From: Ruicaihuangia caeni
GTDB lineage: Bacteria > Actinomycetota > Actinomycetes > Actinomycetales > Microbacteriaceae
Reading direction: 5' to 3'
DNA length: 64,000 nucleotides
NCBI RefSeq assembly: GCF_029952955.1
Contig: NZ_JASATX010000003.1
Location: 372,001 to 436,000 of the forward strand
The notes under the pieces are model-generated. The model was not told the DNA's origin, did no database searches, and saw nothing but the letters and a program-made list of their open reading frames with translations. The position numbers and the translations under genes were made by a program. Below, one piece after another: positions 35,765 through 43,818 of this stretch (position 1 is the stretch's first letter; every line of letters starts with the position of its first letter).

Positions 35765-36562
35765 TCAGCCGAGCACATCGCGCCGTCGGAGCGCGACCGC
35801 CGCGACGGCGACGAGAGCCGCGCTGATGCCCCAGAGGAGTGCAAGGCGCGGCCAGTCGAACCCCTCTGCGAGGGGAGCGCTCTCGAACGCCCATGAGTAC
35901 GGCGAAGCGTTCCGCAACCAGTCGAGCCGCTCGGACTGGTTGGCGATGGCGTTCAGCGCGTACCCGTAGACCGCGATGGCGGCACCGGCCGCGGTCGCGA
36001 ACGCACGCCTGCCGGTCAGCGCCCCGACCGCCAGCGCCGCCGTGGCGCCGATGAGCGTCAGCCCCATGAGCGAGACGGATGCCGCGAGCACCCCCTCCGC
36101 ATCGAGCCCTAGCTCTGCGGGCCCGTTGAGGGTCCAGACCATCACGCCCGCGACCGTGACGAGCGCTGCGAGCTTCACCACCAGCGTGAGCGCCGATTCC
36201 AGTGCGTACTGGGTCCTGCCGACCCCGTGCGCCAGGTCGAGTTCGAGCCGCCCCGACTCCTCCGCTCCGGCGATCGCCGCGCCGCCCCAGGAGATCGACG
36301 CGATGCTCAGCAAGAGGAACCCCATGAGCCCGTAGAAGGTCGCCTGCGCATAGCCCGCGCCCGTGCCGATCGAGGCATAGCCGAGGGCGTTGACGAGGCC
36401 CTGCGGCAGCCCCTCGATGATCTGCGCCAGCTGCCCGTTGCCACCGATGTCGGGGTAGAGCGGCAGGTACAGCGCGAGCACCGCGACGATTGCGATGGCC
36501 CATGCGATCAGCGGTCGCCAGCTGTCAGCGAGCGACCGGCGGAAGACAGGAAGGGCCCTCAC
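35765..36562 (-). CDS. ABC-2-type exporter permease
   Basis: A 265-residue membrane protein with six helices (about 20-40, 80-110, 125-150, 160-185, 190-215, 240-258), typical of ABC-2 permeases of the antibiotic or lipid exporter class. The start ATG overlaps the ATPase stop (36559-36562), so it is coupled to the ATPase. The C-terminal ALRRRDVLG is a common ending of this family. A single permease of this size suggests a homodimer, or a truncated half relative to the usual 500-residue form. The exported substrate is unknown. Confidence 0.88.
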   Translation of the reverse strand: MRALPVFRRSLADSWRPLIAWAIAIVAVLALYLPLYPDIGGNGQLAQIIEGLPQGLVNALGYASIGTGAGYAQATFYGLMGFLLLSIASISWGGAAIAGAEESGRLELDLAHGVGRTQYALESALTLVVKLAALVTVAGVMVWTLNGPAELGLDAEGVLAASVSLMGLTLIGATAALAVGALTGRRAFATAAGAAIAVYGYALNAIANQSERLDWLRNASPYSWAFESAPLAEGFDWPRLALLWGISAALVAVAAVALRRRDVLG

Positions 36563-37659
36563 TGGGGGCCCCCTTCGGTGTCGCCCGACCGCCTCGGCCC
36601 CGCATGGCCGTCGCCGGCGTGTCTCGGCCGGCGAATGAAACGAGAACCGGTGCCGAGAGACGTCTCCTGACCCTGCCGGCCCTCGTCGCCGTACAGGCTC
36701 AGCACGCTCTCCTCCAGGTCGGGCTCCTCCACCGTCAGGTCGACCACCAGATGCCGCGCGAGCGCCTTGATCACCGGGTCGACGGGTCCATCGATCGTCG
36801 CTGCGACCCGCACAGGGTCACGCGCTTCGCCGCCTGGCGTCAAGGTGAGGTCGCGCAGTTCGGAGATCGATCCGAGCGTCCCTCCGACAGCATCCGCAGT
36901 GGTGCCGGCGATCGTCGCCCGCAGTCTGCGGATGCTGGCGAGCCGGAGCGATTCGACATCGCCCTCCGCGACGAGTCTGCCGGCGCTGAGCACCGCCACC
37001 CGGTCAGCGGCCTGCTGGATCTCACTGAGCACGTGGGAGCTGAGCAGCAACGTCTGTCCGCGGTCGCGCGCCTCCCGCACGAGGTCGATGAACTCGCGCT
37101 GCATCAACGGGTCGAGGCCTCCGGTCGGCTCGTCGAGCACGATCAGTTCGGGTTCATGCATGAACGCCTGGACGATACCGAGCTTCTGGCGGTTCCCCTT
37201 CGAGAGCGCGCGAACCGGGCGGTCGAGGTCGAGGTCGAACCGCTCGGCCAGCGCATCGATCGCACCGGGAGCGACCGGGCCGCTGATGCGCGCGAAGTGA
37301 TCGAGCAGAGCGCGGCCGCGCATGCGGGTCGAGAGCCGGAGGTCGCCGGGAAGGTAGCCGATGCGCCGACGGAGGGCAGGCCCGCCTCGACGCGGATCGA
37401 CACCCAGCACGCGCATCGTTCCCGAACTCGGCCGGATGATGTCGACGAGCATTCGGAGCGTGGTGGTCTTCCCTGCACCGTTCGGGCCGATGAGCCCGTA
37501 GACGGTGCCGCGCTCGACAGAGAAGCGGATGCCGCGCACCGCCTCGTGCGGGCCGTAGTGCTTCGTGAGGCCGTGCACCTCGATGGCGCGCCCGCGCGAG
37601 GCGCTTCCGGCATCCGGGTCGACGTCTCGCTGCTGACCCGCGGAGAGGCGGTCTGCCAT
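36559..37659 (-). CDS. ABC exporter ATP-binding protein
   Basis: A 366-residue ABC ATPase. Walker A GPNGAGKTTT, Q-loop GYLPGDLRL, a signature LSKGNRQKLG, Walker B LIVLDEPTGGLDP and the H-loop SSHVLSE are intact. A C-terminal extension of about 120 residues (after about 245) is typical of CcmA/NatA-like drug-exporter ATPases. The ATG at 37659 gives a normal N-terminus (MADRLSAGQQRD); upstream frame is rejected. The gene is divergent from the sugar-binding protein across 144 bases that contain that gene's promoter and operators. Confidence 0.92.
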   Translation of the reverse strand: MADRLSAGQQRDVDPDAGSASRGRAIEVHGLTKHYGPHEAVRGIRFSVERGTVYGLIGPNGAGKTTTLRMLVDIIRPSSGTMRVLGVDPRRGGPALRRRIGYLPGDLRLSTRMRGRALLDHFARISGPVAPGAIDALAERFDLDLDRPVRALSKGNRQKLGIVQAFMHEPELIVLDEPTGGLDPLMQREFIDLVREARDRGQTLLLSSHVLSEIQQAADRVAVLSAGRLVAEGDVESLRLASIRRLRATIAGTTADAVGGTLGSISELRDLTLTPGGEARDPVRVAATIDGPVDPVIKALARHLVVDLTVEEPDLEESVLSLYGDEGRQGQETSLGTGSRFIRRPRHAGDGHAGPRRSGDTEGGPQ

Positions 37660-37694
37660 GGCTGCAGCGTATTCCCGCCACAGCGTCGTGACAA

Positions 37695-37722
37695 TTGATA
37701 TCGATCTCAAGTTGTCGGACAA
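37695..37722 (+). promoter_or_regulatory. Promoter with two operator palindromes before orphan sugar-binding gene
   Basis: TTGATA (37695-37700) and GACAAT (37718-37723) are 17 bases apart. Operator 1, TTGATATCGATCTCAA (37695-37710), reads TTGAGATCGATATCAA on the other strand and matches the sites at 43636 and 49423 with one change. Operator 2 is the perfect palindrome TTGTCGGACAA (37712-37722), also present at 60181. Both overlap the promoter elements, as expected for repression. Confidence 0.6.
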
Positions 37723-37803
37723 TAAGGGTGGAGTGTCGGGCAGACACGGACGGCGCGGCCGATCCATGCGGCGTTCCATCCATCGACGACGATAAGGATG
37801 CAA

Positions 37804-38787
37804 GTGCGATCAACGAAGATGTTCATTGCGGCGCTCGGTGCGACTGCGCTCGTACTGACCGGTTGCGCTTCCGGCGCGAGTGACCCTGCCGAGAGCGACG
37901 GGGGAGGCGACATCACCGTCGCGTTCATCCCTGGCATCGCCTCGGACCCGTTCTTCCGTGCGATGGAGATCGCGGCCAAGGACGAGGCTGAGAAGCTCGG
38001 CATCACGCTGATCTGGCAGGGCGCCTCCGACCAGTACTCGCCGCAGACTCAGCTGCCCTTCGTCGACGCTGCGCTCGCCCAGGACATCGATGCGCTCGTG
38101 CTGGTGCCGACGGATGCTGACGCGCTGCAGCCGAGCGTGACCAAGGCCGAGTCGATGGGCATCCCGGTGATCACGGTCGACACGACGGTCAGTGATCAGA
38201 GCACGCTTGTCTCGCACATCACAGGGGACAACAAGGACGGCGGCGAGCGGGCGGCCGCCGAGATGAACGAGCAGATCGGCGGCAAGGGCACAGTGCTCGT
38301 CATCTCTGCCTCGCCGACGAACACCACGGGCACGCAGCGTGTCGCAGGCTTCGAAGAGACGATGAAGGCGGAGTACAGCGGCATCGAGCTTCTGCCGGTG
38401 CAGTTCGCGTACAGCCAGCCGTCCGAGGCGACCACCATCCTCAACACCACGCTGCTCGAGCACCCCGACCTCGCTGGCGTATTCGCCGTCGATGGCACAT
38501 CGTGCACGGGCGCGATCGCCGCCCTCAACAACTCGAACAAGGTGGGCGAGGTCTCGCTCATCTGCTACGACGCGTACTCGAGTCAGGTCGCTGAACTGGA
38601 AGAGGGCTCGGTGTCGGCCTTGATCGCACAGGACCCGGCGCAAGAGGCACGGCTCGCGCTGCAGTACGCGTACGCGAAGATCACCGGCGAGGGCGAAGAC
38701 CAGATCGAGAAGTCGGTCGTGATCGAGAACGTCGTGATGAACCGTCAGAATCTCGCCGAGACCCGCAAGTACACCTATGCCGAGTGA
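37804..38787 (+). CDS. Sugar ABC transporter substrate-binding lipoprotein (orphan)
   Basis: A 327-residue periplasmic-binding-protein type I (RbsB/FrcB-like). The signal peptide ends in LVLTGC. Mature motifs: FIPGIASDPFFRAMEIAAKD, SPQTQLPFVDAALAQDIDAL, HITGDNKDGGERAA and ENVVMNRQNLAETRKYTYA. The GTG at 37804 is preferred because AAGGA lies five bases upstream; the ATG at 37798 overlaps that ribosome site. It has no ATPase or permease of its own. It is a close paralogue of the binding protein at 42517-43533 (identical stretches such as SPQTQLPFVD and YSQPSEATT), so it probably feeds that transporter. It overlaps the M20 gene by 11 bases. Confidence 0.92.
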   Translation: MRSTKMFIAALGATALVLTGCASGASDPAESDGGGDITVAFIPGIASDPFFRAMEIAAKDEAEKLGITLIWQGASDQYSPQTQLPFVDAALAQDIDALVLVPTDADALQPSVTKAESMGIPVITVDTTVSDQSTLVSHITGDNKDGGERAAAEMNEQIGGKGTVLVISASPTNTTGTQRVAGFEETMKAEYSGIELLPVQFAYSQPSEATTILNTTLLEHPDLAGVFAVDGTSCTGAIAALNNSNKVGEVSLICYDAYSSQVAELEEGSVSALIAQDPAQEARLALQYAYAKITGEGEDQIEKSVVIENVVMNRQNLAETRKYTYAE

Positions 38788-40195
38788 GGTTCGGGCAGCG
38801 GATGCCGGGGGCGCGCGCGACGGCGCCCCTGGCATCCGGGCCGGTTCTACTGCGCCGTCTTCCACTGCGCCGTCGCCGGCTTCCACTGCGCCGTCGCGGC
38901 TGGAGCTGGCCGTCGATGCCCTCATCGACGAGCACGCCGCCGACGCCGAGCAGCTGCTGACCGAACTGGTTGCCGTGCCGAGCGTCAACCCCAAGCAGCC
39001 TGGTGTCAACGGCGACCAGTACGCGGGAGGAGAGACCCGCGCCAACGAGCTGCTGGCCGAGTGGCTCGGCCGCACAGCGATGGAGACGCACTGGGTCGAG
39101 CAGGAGGCGGGCCGCGCGAACCTCGTCGCGATCCGCCGCGGCGGGGGAGGCGGGCGCTCGCTCGCGCTGAACGGCCACATCGACACGGTTGCTCCACAGC
39201 AGGGCCGCTTCGCGGACCCGTTCAAGGCGGAGCGGATCGGACGCACCCTGTTCGGCCTCGGCGCGACCGACATGAAGGCCGGGCACGCGGCGATGTGGCT
39301 TGCCCTGCAGGCGATCGAACGCGCCGGGGCGACCCTGGCCGGTGATGTGCACGTGCACTCGGTCGTCGGCGAAGAGACGATGAGCCACGAAGCCGGCACG
39401 ACCGCGGTGCTGAACGCGGGATACCGCACGGATGCCGCCCTCATCCCGGAGCCGACATCGTCACCGTCGGCGCTGTTCAACCTCTCGAACACCGCGCCCG
39501 GCAACTACCTGTTCTCGGTCACCGTGCGTGGCAAGTCGACCCACTGGGCATCGCGGAACCTCGCGATCCGTGCGGGCGGCGGGGGAGACGAAGTCGGCGT
39601 CAATGCGATCGACAAGGCGGTGTACATCTACAACGCCATGCGGCAGCTCGAAGAGCAGTGGGCGTTCACGAAGAAGCATCCGCAGTTCGCGCCGGGATCG
39701 TTCATCATCCATCCCGGTGTGCTGCACGCTGATATCGGCGTCGCAGCCGCGCCCTACTTCCCCGACCGGGCACGGTTCGACTACCTGCTGTCATTCCCGC
39801 CGGGCGAGACGTCGGAGCAGATCCGCGCCGAGGTCGAGGCCCACCTCAACGGGGCCGCCGCGCTCGATCCGTGGCTGCGACAGCATCCGCTCGAGTTCGA
39901 ATGGATCGATACCTGGCCGCCCGCATACACCGACCCGCAGTCGGAGTTCGCCCGGGTCGCGCTGGAGGCACGGAATGAGACGGTTGCTGCGCTTGGCGTT
40001 GAGTCGCTGGCGGCGCCAGTGCCGGCCGGCGCGCAATCGGATGCCTCGTTCTACGAGGCTCAGGGCATCCCGGCCATCGTGTGCGGACCCGGCGACCTGC
40101 TGGTCGCTCACGCGGCCGACGAAGCCGTGAATCTCGACATGATTCCAGTGGCGGCGAAGATGATGGCCCGCGTCGCACTGCGCTGGTGCGCCTGA
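38777..40195 (+). CDS. M20 peptidase/deacylase (ArgE/DapE-like)
   Basis: A 472-residue M20 metallohydrolase. The first metal site is LALNGHIDTVAPQQG, the catalytic segment VVGEETMSHEAGT supplies the Glu pair, and the dimerisation domain runs about 230-370. LGATDMKAGHAAMW is the metal-bridging Asp region. The N-terminal 40 residues are Ala/Ser/Pro-rich and include tandem STAPS-like repeats, probably disordered. It is likely an N-deacetylase or dipeptidase. It is translated from within the end of the sugar-binding protein gene (11-base overlap), so import and deacylation of the same ligand is plausible. A strong terminator follows. Confidence 0.9.
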   Translation: MPSEVRAADAGGARDGAPGIRAGSTAPSSTAPSPASTAPSRLELAVDALIDEHAADAEQLLTELVAVPSVNPKQPGVNGDQYAGGETRANELLAEWLGRTAMETHWVEQEAGRANLVAIRRGGGGGRSLALNGHIDTVAPQQGRFADPFKAERIGRTLFGLGATDMKAGHAAMWLALQAIERAGATLAGDVHVHSVVGEETMSHEAGTTAVLNAGYRTDAALIPEPTSSPSALFNLSNTAPGNYLFSVTVRGKSTHWASRNLAIRAGGGGDEVGVNAIDKAVYIYNAMRQLEEQWAFTKKHPQFAPGSFIIHPGVLHADIGVAAAPYFPDRARFDYLLSFPPGETSEQIRAEVEAHLNGAAALDPWLRQHPLEFEWIDTWPPAYTDPQSEFARVALEARNETVAALGVESLAAPVPAGAQSDASFYEAQGIPAIVCGPGDLLVAHAADEAVNLDMIPVAAKMMARVALRWCA

Positions 40196-40211
40196 CGTAG
40201 GGCTCTCGCCC

Positions 40212-40261
40212 AAAGAGGCGCGGCCGCGCTCCTTTCGAAGGAGTCGCGGCCGCGCCTCTTT
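40212..40261 (+). terminator. Strong bidirectional terminator hairpin
   Basis: AAAGAGGCGCGGCCGCG (40212-40228) pairs with CGCGGCCGCGCCTCTTT (40245-40261); the centre CTCCTTTCGAAGGAG is itself a palindrome. Only one T is unpaired. It has A- and T-tracts on both ends, so it could terminate the M20 operon and, from the other side, the FrcBCA-like operon. Confidence 0.85.
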
Positions 40262-40360
40262 GCCGTTCGCCCGCGCTCTCGAGGCTGACGCTGGGCACAC
40301 AGGGCGATCTCGGCCCCGGTTGTTCACGCCCGGCCAGAGCTGCGACACCCGCCGGAGTGG

Positions 40361-40475
40361 GCAAGTCTCTCCCGCGCTGGCAAGTCTCTCCCGCGCGCTG
40401 AAAGTCTCTCGCGCGCTGAAAGTCTCTCGCGCGCTGAAAGTCTCTCGCGCGCTGGGAAGTCTCTCCACACGCGCT
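40361..40475 (+). repeat. 18-base tandem repeat array in 427-base gap
   Basis: About six units of the form aaagtctctcgcgcgctg: three exact 18-base units at 40401-40454, two longer variants before (19 and 21 bases from 40361) and a diverged one after. It lies between the terminator and the ATPase gene end and has no gene signals. Reading as protein gives repeated KVSRAL, but no ribosome site exists. Between the array and 40622 only a half-copy of another repeat (40591-40608) was seen. Confidence 0.85.
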
Positions 40476-40590
40476 CTCCGGCGCGCCGGTCTCTCCCGTG
40501 GGGGTCCCTGCATGGGCAAGGCTCTGCGGCGCTGGCGGTTCGCGCCACTGTTTACTGTCAGCGCCCGCGGATGCGCCCGGCGCGGGAATA

Positions 40591-40608
40591 CTGCAGGTGG
40601 CGCGGATG
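40591..40608 (+). repeat. Half-copy of the 61.5-kb palindromic element
   Basis: CTGCAGGTGGCGCGGATG is an exact 18-base match to the reverse complement of the left arm of the 68-base palindromic elements at 61491 and, apart from one base, 61826. It shows that this repeat family is dispersed in the window. Confidence 0.6.
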
Positions 40609-40621
40609 CCGCGCGTGCCGA

Positions 40622-41383
40622 TCAGCCGGCGAGCTGGTCGAGTCCGGTGATCGACTTCACGAGGCTGTCGGGCGTGAACGTGCTGGTCGGTGCGTCCGCG
40701 GCGATGCGGCCGAGCCGCATGACCACGATGCGGTCGGTGACTTCGAGCACGTGCGGGAGCGTGTGCGAGATGAAGATAACCGCCAGGCCTTTCTCGCGCG
40801 CCTGCTTGATCACCTCGAGCACCTCAGCCGACTGCCGGGCACCGAGGTGGTTCGTCGGCTCGTCGAGGATGATGACCTTGTTCGCCCACGCCACCGCGCG
40901 GCCGATGCCCACCGCCTGGCGCTGACCGCCCGACAGCTTCGCCACCGATCGCGATGACGAGGGCACCGCGATGCCGACCTTCTCGAGCTCGAGGCGCGCG
41001 GCCTCGTCCATGCGCTTGTTGGCGAGGAATCCGAGCTTGCCCCAGAAGCCGGGCGCGAGCAGCTCGCGGCCGAGGTAGAGGTTCGCGCTCACCGTGAGGT
41101 CGGGGGCCAGGCTCGAGTCCTGGTACAGCGTCTCGATGCCGCCCTCGAGCGCGTCGTGGGGCGAGTCCCACTCGACGCGTTCGCCGTCGAGGAGCAGCTC
41201 GCCGGCATCCGGCTTATGGGCTCCTGAGAGCACCTTCACGAGCGTCGACTTTCCGGCACCGTTGTCGCCGACGAGGCCCACGACCTCGCCCGCGGAGACC
41301 TGGAAGTCGACGTTGTCGAGGGCGACGACGTTCCCGTACTTCTTCGTGATGCCGCGTGCTTGGTAGACCGGCTGCGTGTTCAT
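40622..41383 (-). CDS. Sugar ABC transporter ATP-binding protein (FrcA-like)
   Basis: A 253-residue single-domain ATPase, unlike the double-domain RbsA (about 500). Walker A GDNGAGKST (about 39-47), signature LSGGQRQ, Walker B VIILDEPTNHLG and H-loop ISHTL are intact. FrcA-type proteins energise fructose or ribose-like importers. It is the last gene of the operon FrcB-FrcC-FrcA (43533-40622). Position downstream of the binding protein and permease is conserved in FrcBCA systems. Confidence 0.93.
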   Translation of the reverse strand: MNTQPVYQARGITKKYGNVVALDNVDFQVSAGEVVGLVGDNGAGKSTLVKVLSGAHKPDAGELLLDGERVEWDSPHDALEGGIETLYQDSSLAPDLTVSANLYLGRELLAPGFWGKLGFLANKRMDEAARLELEKVGIAVPSSSRSVAKLSGGQRQAVGIGRAVAWANKVIILDEPTNHLGARQSAEVLEVIKQAREKGLAVIFISHTLPHVLEVTDRIVVMRLGRIAADAPTSTFTPDSLVKSITGLDQLAG

Positions 41384-41436
41384 GTGCTTCCTTGCTTCGT
41401 CTGTGCTGCTGGTGCGAGTCGCGACTTCGAACGCGG

Positions 41437-42465
41437 TCAGTTGCGGTTGCGGCCGATGGACTGCACGGCGACCGCGAACGCGATGAGCGCGCCCACCACG
41501 ATCTGTTGAGCGTTGGGCTCGACCCCGATGAGGATCAGGCCGCTCAGCACGCTGGCGGTGATGAGGGCGCCGAGCATGACGCCGGTCACTCGTCCGACAC
41601 CGCCCATGAGGCTGATGCCGCCGATCACGGCTGCCGCGATCGACTGCAGCTCACCACCACGACCGGATGCCGGCGAGCCGGAGCCGAGCCTGAAGTACAC
41701 GAACAGTCCGGCGATCGCGGCGAGCAGGCCCGTGAGCGCGTACACCTTCATGAGGTGCTTGTTCACGTTGATGCCCGCAACCCGCGCTGCGAAACCGTTC
41801 GAACCGATCGCGTAGGTCCACCGTCCGAATCGCGTGCGTGACAGTGCGAGCCAGGCGATGATGAGCGCGACGAACACCACGATGAGCGGAATGGTGATGA
41901 TGTCGAAGAACCGCGTGTTGCCGATGAGCACGACCTCGCGCGGTGCACCGGCGATCTGCACCCCGCCGGTGACCACGAGCGTCGTGCCCATGCACGCGCC
42001 CATGGTCGCCAGCGTTGCGATGAACGGCGCCAGTTTCACCCGGGTGATGAGCAGCCCGTTGATGATGCCGACGAGCACGCCGACGGCGAGGGCGGTTGCG
42101 ACGCCGACGGTGATGCTCAGCATCGGGTCCATGCCGCTCTCGGTGGTCGCCCGGATCGCCAACGCGGCCGACACACCGGAGAGCCCCAGCACGGCACCCA
42201 CCGAGAGGTCGATGCCGCCGGTGATGATGACGAACGTCTGCCCGATCGCCATGAGCATCACCGGACCGAAGTCCTGAAGGATGTTCCCGAACGCCGCTGT
42301 CGAGAAATATCTCGGGTTGATGAGCGAGAAGATCAGCACCATGACGGCGAACACTGCGAGCAGCAGCGTCTCCTGCCTGGTGGCGATCTCCTTCCAGCGC
42401 TCGCCGCGCGAGGTCTGGATGGGGCTCGTCTGCAGCGGCATCCGTGACTCTTTGAGGTCGGTCAT
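41437..42465 (-). CDS. Sugar ABC transporter permease (FrcC/RbsC-like)
   Basis: A 342-residue membrane protein of the BPD_transp_2 type, with about ten helices. Family signatures are GGIDLSVGAVLGLSG, GLLITRVKLAPFIATLATM, NGFAARVAGINV and the late AAAVIGGISLMGGVGRVTG. It forms the channel for the monosaccharide transporter. It lies between the binding protein (51 bases upstream) and the ATPase (53 bases downstream). GGAG lies shortly before the ATG at 42465. Confidence 0.94.
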   Translation of the reverse strand: MTDLKESRMPLQTSPIQTSRGERWKEIATRQETLLLAVFAVMVLIFSLINPRYFSTAAFGNILQDFGPVMLMAIGQTFVIITGGIDLSVGAVLGLSGVSAALAIRATTESGMDPMLSITVGVATALAVGVLVGIINGLLITRVKLAPFIATLATMGACMGTTLVVTGGVQIAGAPREVVLIGNTRFFDIITIPLIVVFVALIIAWLALSRTRFGRWTYAIGSNGFAARVAGINVNKHLMKVYALTGLLAAIAGLFVYFRLGSGSPASGRGGELQSIAAAVIGGISLMGGVGRVTGVMLGALITASVLSGLILIGVEPNAQQIVVGALIAFAVAVQSIGRNRN

Positions 42466-42516
42466 GGGGCTCCTCGGTGGTGCGACTTCAGTGGTGCCAG
42501 GGGGGCAGCGCCAGGG

Positions 42517-43533
42517 CTACTTCTCGGCGTAGGTGTACTTGCGGGTCTCGCCGAGGTTGTCGGCGGTCATGACGACGTTCGGGATGACGACGAGCTTCTC
42601 GATGTCACTCTCGCGACCCTCGATGGCGGCGACGGCGGCGCGAAGGGCGATGCGGGCCTCCTCAGCCGGGTCTTGAGCGATGAGCGCGCTGTAGATCCCC
42701 TGCTCGAGCTCCTCGACCTGGTTCGAGTACGCGTCGTACCCGATCAGGGCGACCTCGCCGATCAGGTTGCTGTTGCGCAGGGCGGCCACGGCGCCCACGC
42801 CGCTGTTGCCCTCTGCGGCGAAGATGCCCTTGATGTCGGGGTTGTTGAGCAGCGCGGCGTTGACCTTCGTGGTCGCCTCAGACGGCTGGCTGTACGCGTA
42901 GTCGACGCCCACGAGCTCGACGTCGGGGAAGTTCTCCTCGATCTCCTTGGTGAAGCCCTCGACGCGCTGGCTGTCGGTCGTGATCGTGGGCGAACCGGAG
43001 ATGACGAACACCTTGCCCGAGCCGCCGATCAGCTCGGCCATGGTCTGTGCCGCCTTGCGCCCGCCGTCCTCGTTGTCGCCGGTGACGTGTGCCGTGAGTT
43101 CGCTCTGGTCGGTCACGGTGGTGTCGACCGTGATGACGGGGACACCCTGCGCGACGGCCTTCGTGACGCTGGTCAACAGGGCATCGCCATCGGTGGGGGC
43201 CATGATCAGCGCGTCGATGTCCTGGGCGAGCACACCGTCGACGAACGGCAGTTGAGTCTGCGGCGAGTAGTCGCTCGCACTGCCCTGGTAGATCAACTCG
43301 ATGCCGAGCTTCTTCGCCTCTTCCTGCGCAGCGAGCTCCATCGCGACGAAGAACGGGTCGGAGGAGATGCCCGGGATGAAGGCGATGCGGTAGTTCTTGT
43401 CGCCGTTGTCGCCGTCGCCGTTCTGGCCGTCGGTGCCCGTGCCGCCGTTGTTCGCGCAGCCGCTCAGGGCCAGCGTGCCGGCCGCCGCCACGGCGGCGAG
43501 GGTCCACAAGCGCTTGCTGAATCGTCGGTTCAT
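42517..43533 (-). CDS. Sugar ABC transporter substrate-binding lipoprotein (FrcB-like)
   Basis: A 338-residue type I binding protein. A signal peptide with lipobox LALSGC (about 20-25), a Gly/Asp/Asn-rich linker (GDGDNGDKN) and RbsB-like motifs FIPGISSDPFFVAMELAAQE and ITVDTTVTDQSELTAHVTGDN are seen. It is first in the FrcBCA-like operon. Its promoter, with TTGGTG and TATCGT 17 bases apart, is overlapped by an operator (43636-43649). It is a paralogue of the orphan binding protein at 37804-38787. Confidence 0.93.
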   Translation of the reverse strand: MNRRFSKRLWTLAAVAAAGTLALSGCANNGGTGTDGQNGDGDNGDKNYRIAFIPGISSDPFFVAMELAAQEEAKKLGIELIYQGSASDYSPQTQLPFVDGVLAQDIDALIMAPTDGDALLTSVTKAVAQGVPVITVDTTVTDQSELTAHVTGDNEDGGRKAAQTMAELIGGSGKVFVISGSPTITTDSQRVEGFTKEIEENFPDVELVGVDYAYSQPSEATTKVNAALLNNPDIKGIFAAEGNSGVGAVAALRNSNLIGEVALIGYDAYSNQVEELEQGIYSALIAQDPAEEARIALRAAVAAIEGRESDIEKLVVIPNVVMTADNLGETRKYTYAEK

Positions 43534-43635
43534 GTTGAGCTCCTTTGCTCGAAACGCGTCGGGTCACCCGCGGGACGCGTCACTGCCTGCTGTGCTTGCT
43601 GTGTCGCCCGGTGCCGGAACGACGCCGTGCTTGGT

Positions 43636-43669
43636 TGAGAACGATATCAGTCGCTGCTCGTCTCACCAA
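43636..43669 (-). promoter_or_regulatory. Promoter and operator of the FrcBCA-like operon
   Basis: Read leftwards: TTGGTG (43669-43664), 17-base spacer, TATCGT (43646-43641). The site TGAGAACGATATCA (43636-43649) covers the -10. The same operator and geometry occur upstream of dctP (49423-49456). Confidence 0.6.
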
Positions 43670-43818
43670 CCAGACCTCCGCACCGCGGCACATTCGCCGG
43701 GCGAATCGGCTCGGTCATAGGGCGCACGGCGGCCAACTGCATCCGTGCCCGGGTGGGCTCGAAGGGCCCGGAGGGTCATCGTGGGGACAGGCGGAACCAG
43801 CCACCGGAAGGAGCGCCG

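Noticed and set aside
40361-40475. CRISPR array or repeat protein
   Set aside because: Head-to-tail 18-base units without spacers, and no ribosome site for the KVSRAL reading frame.
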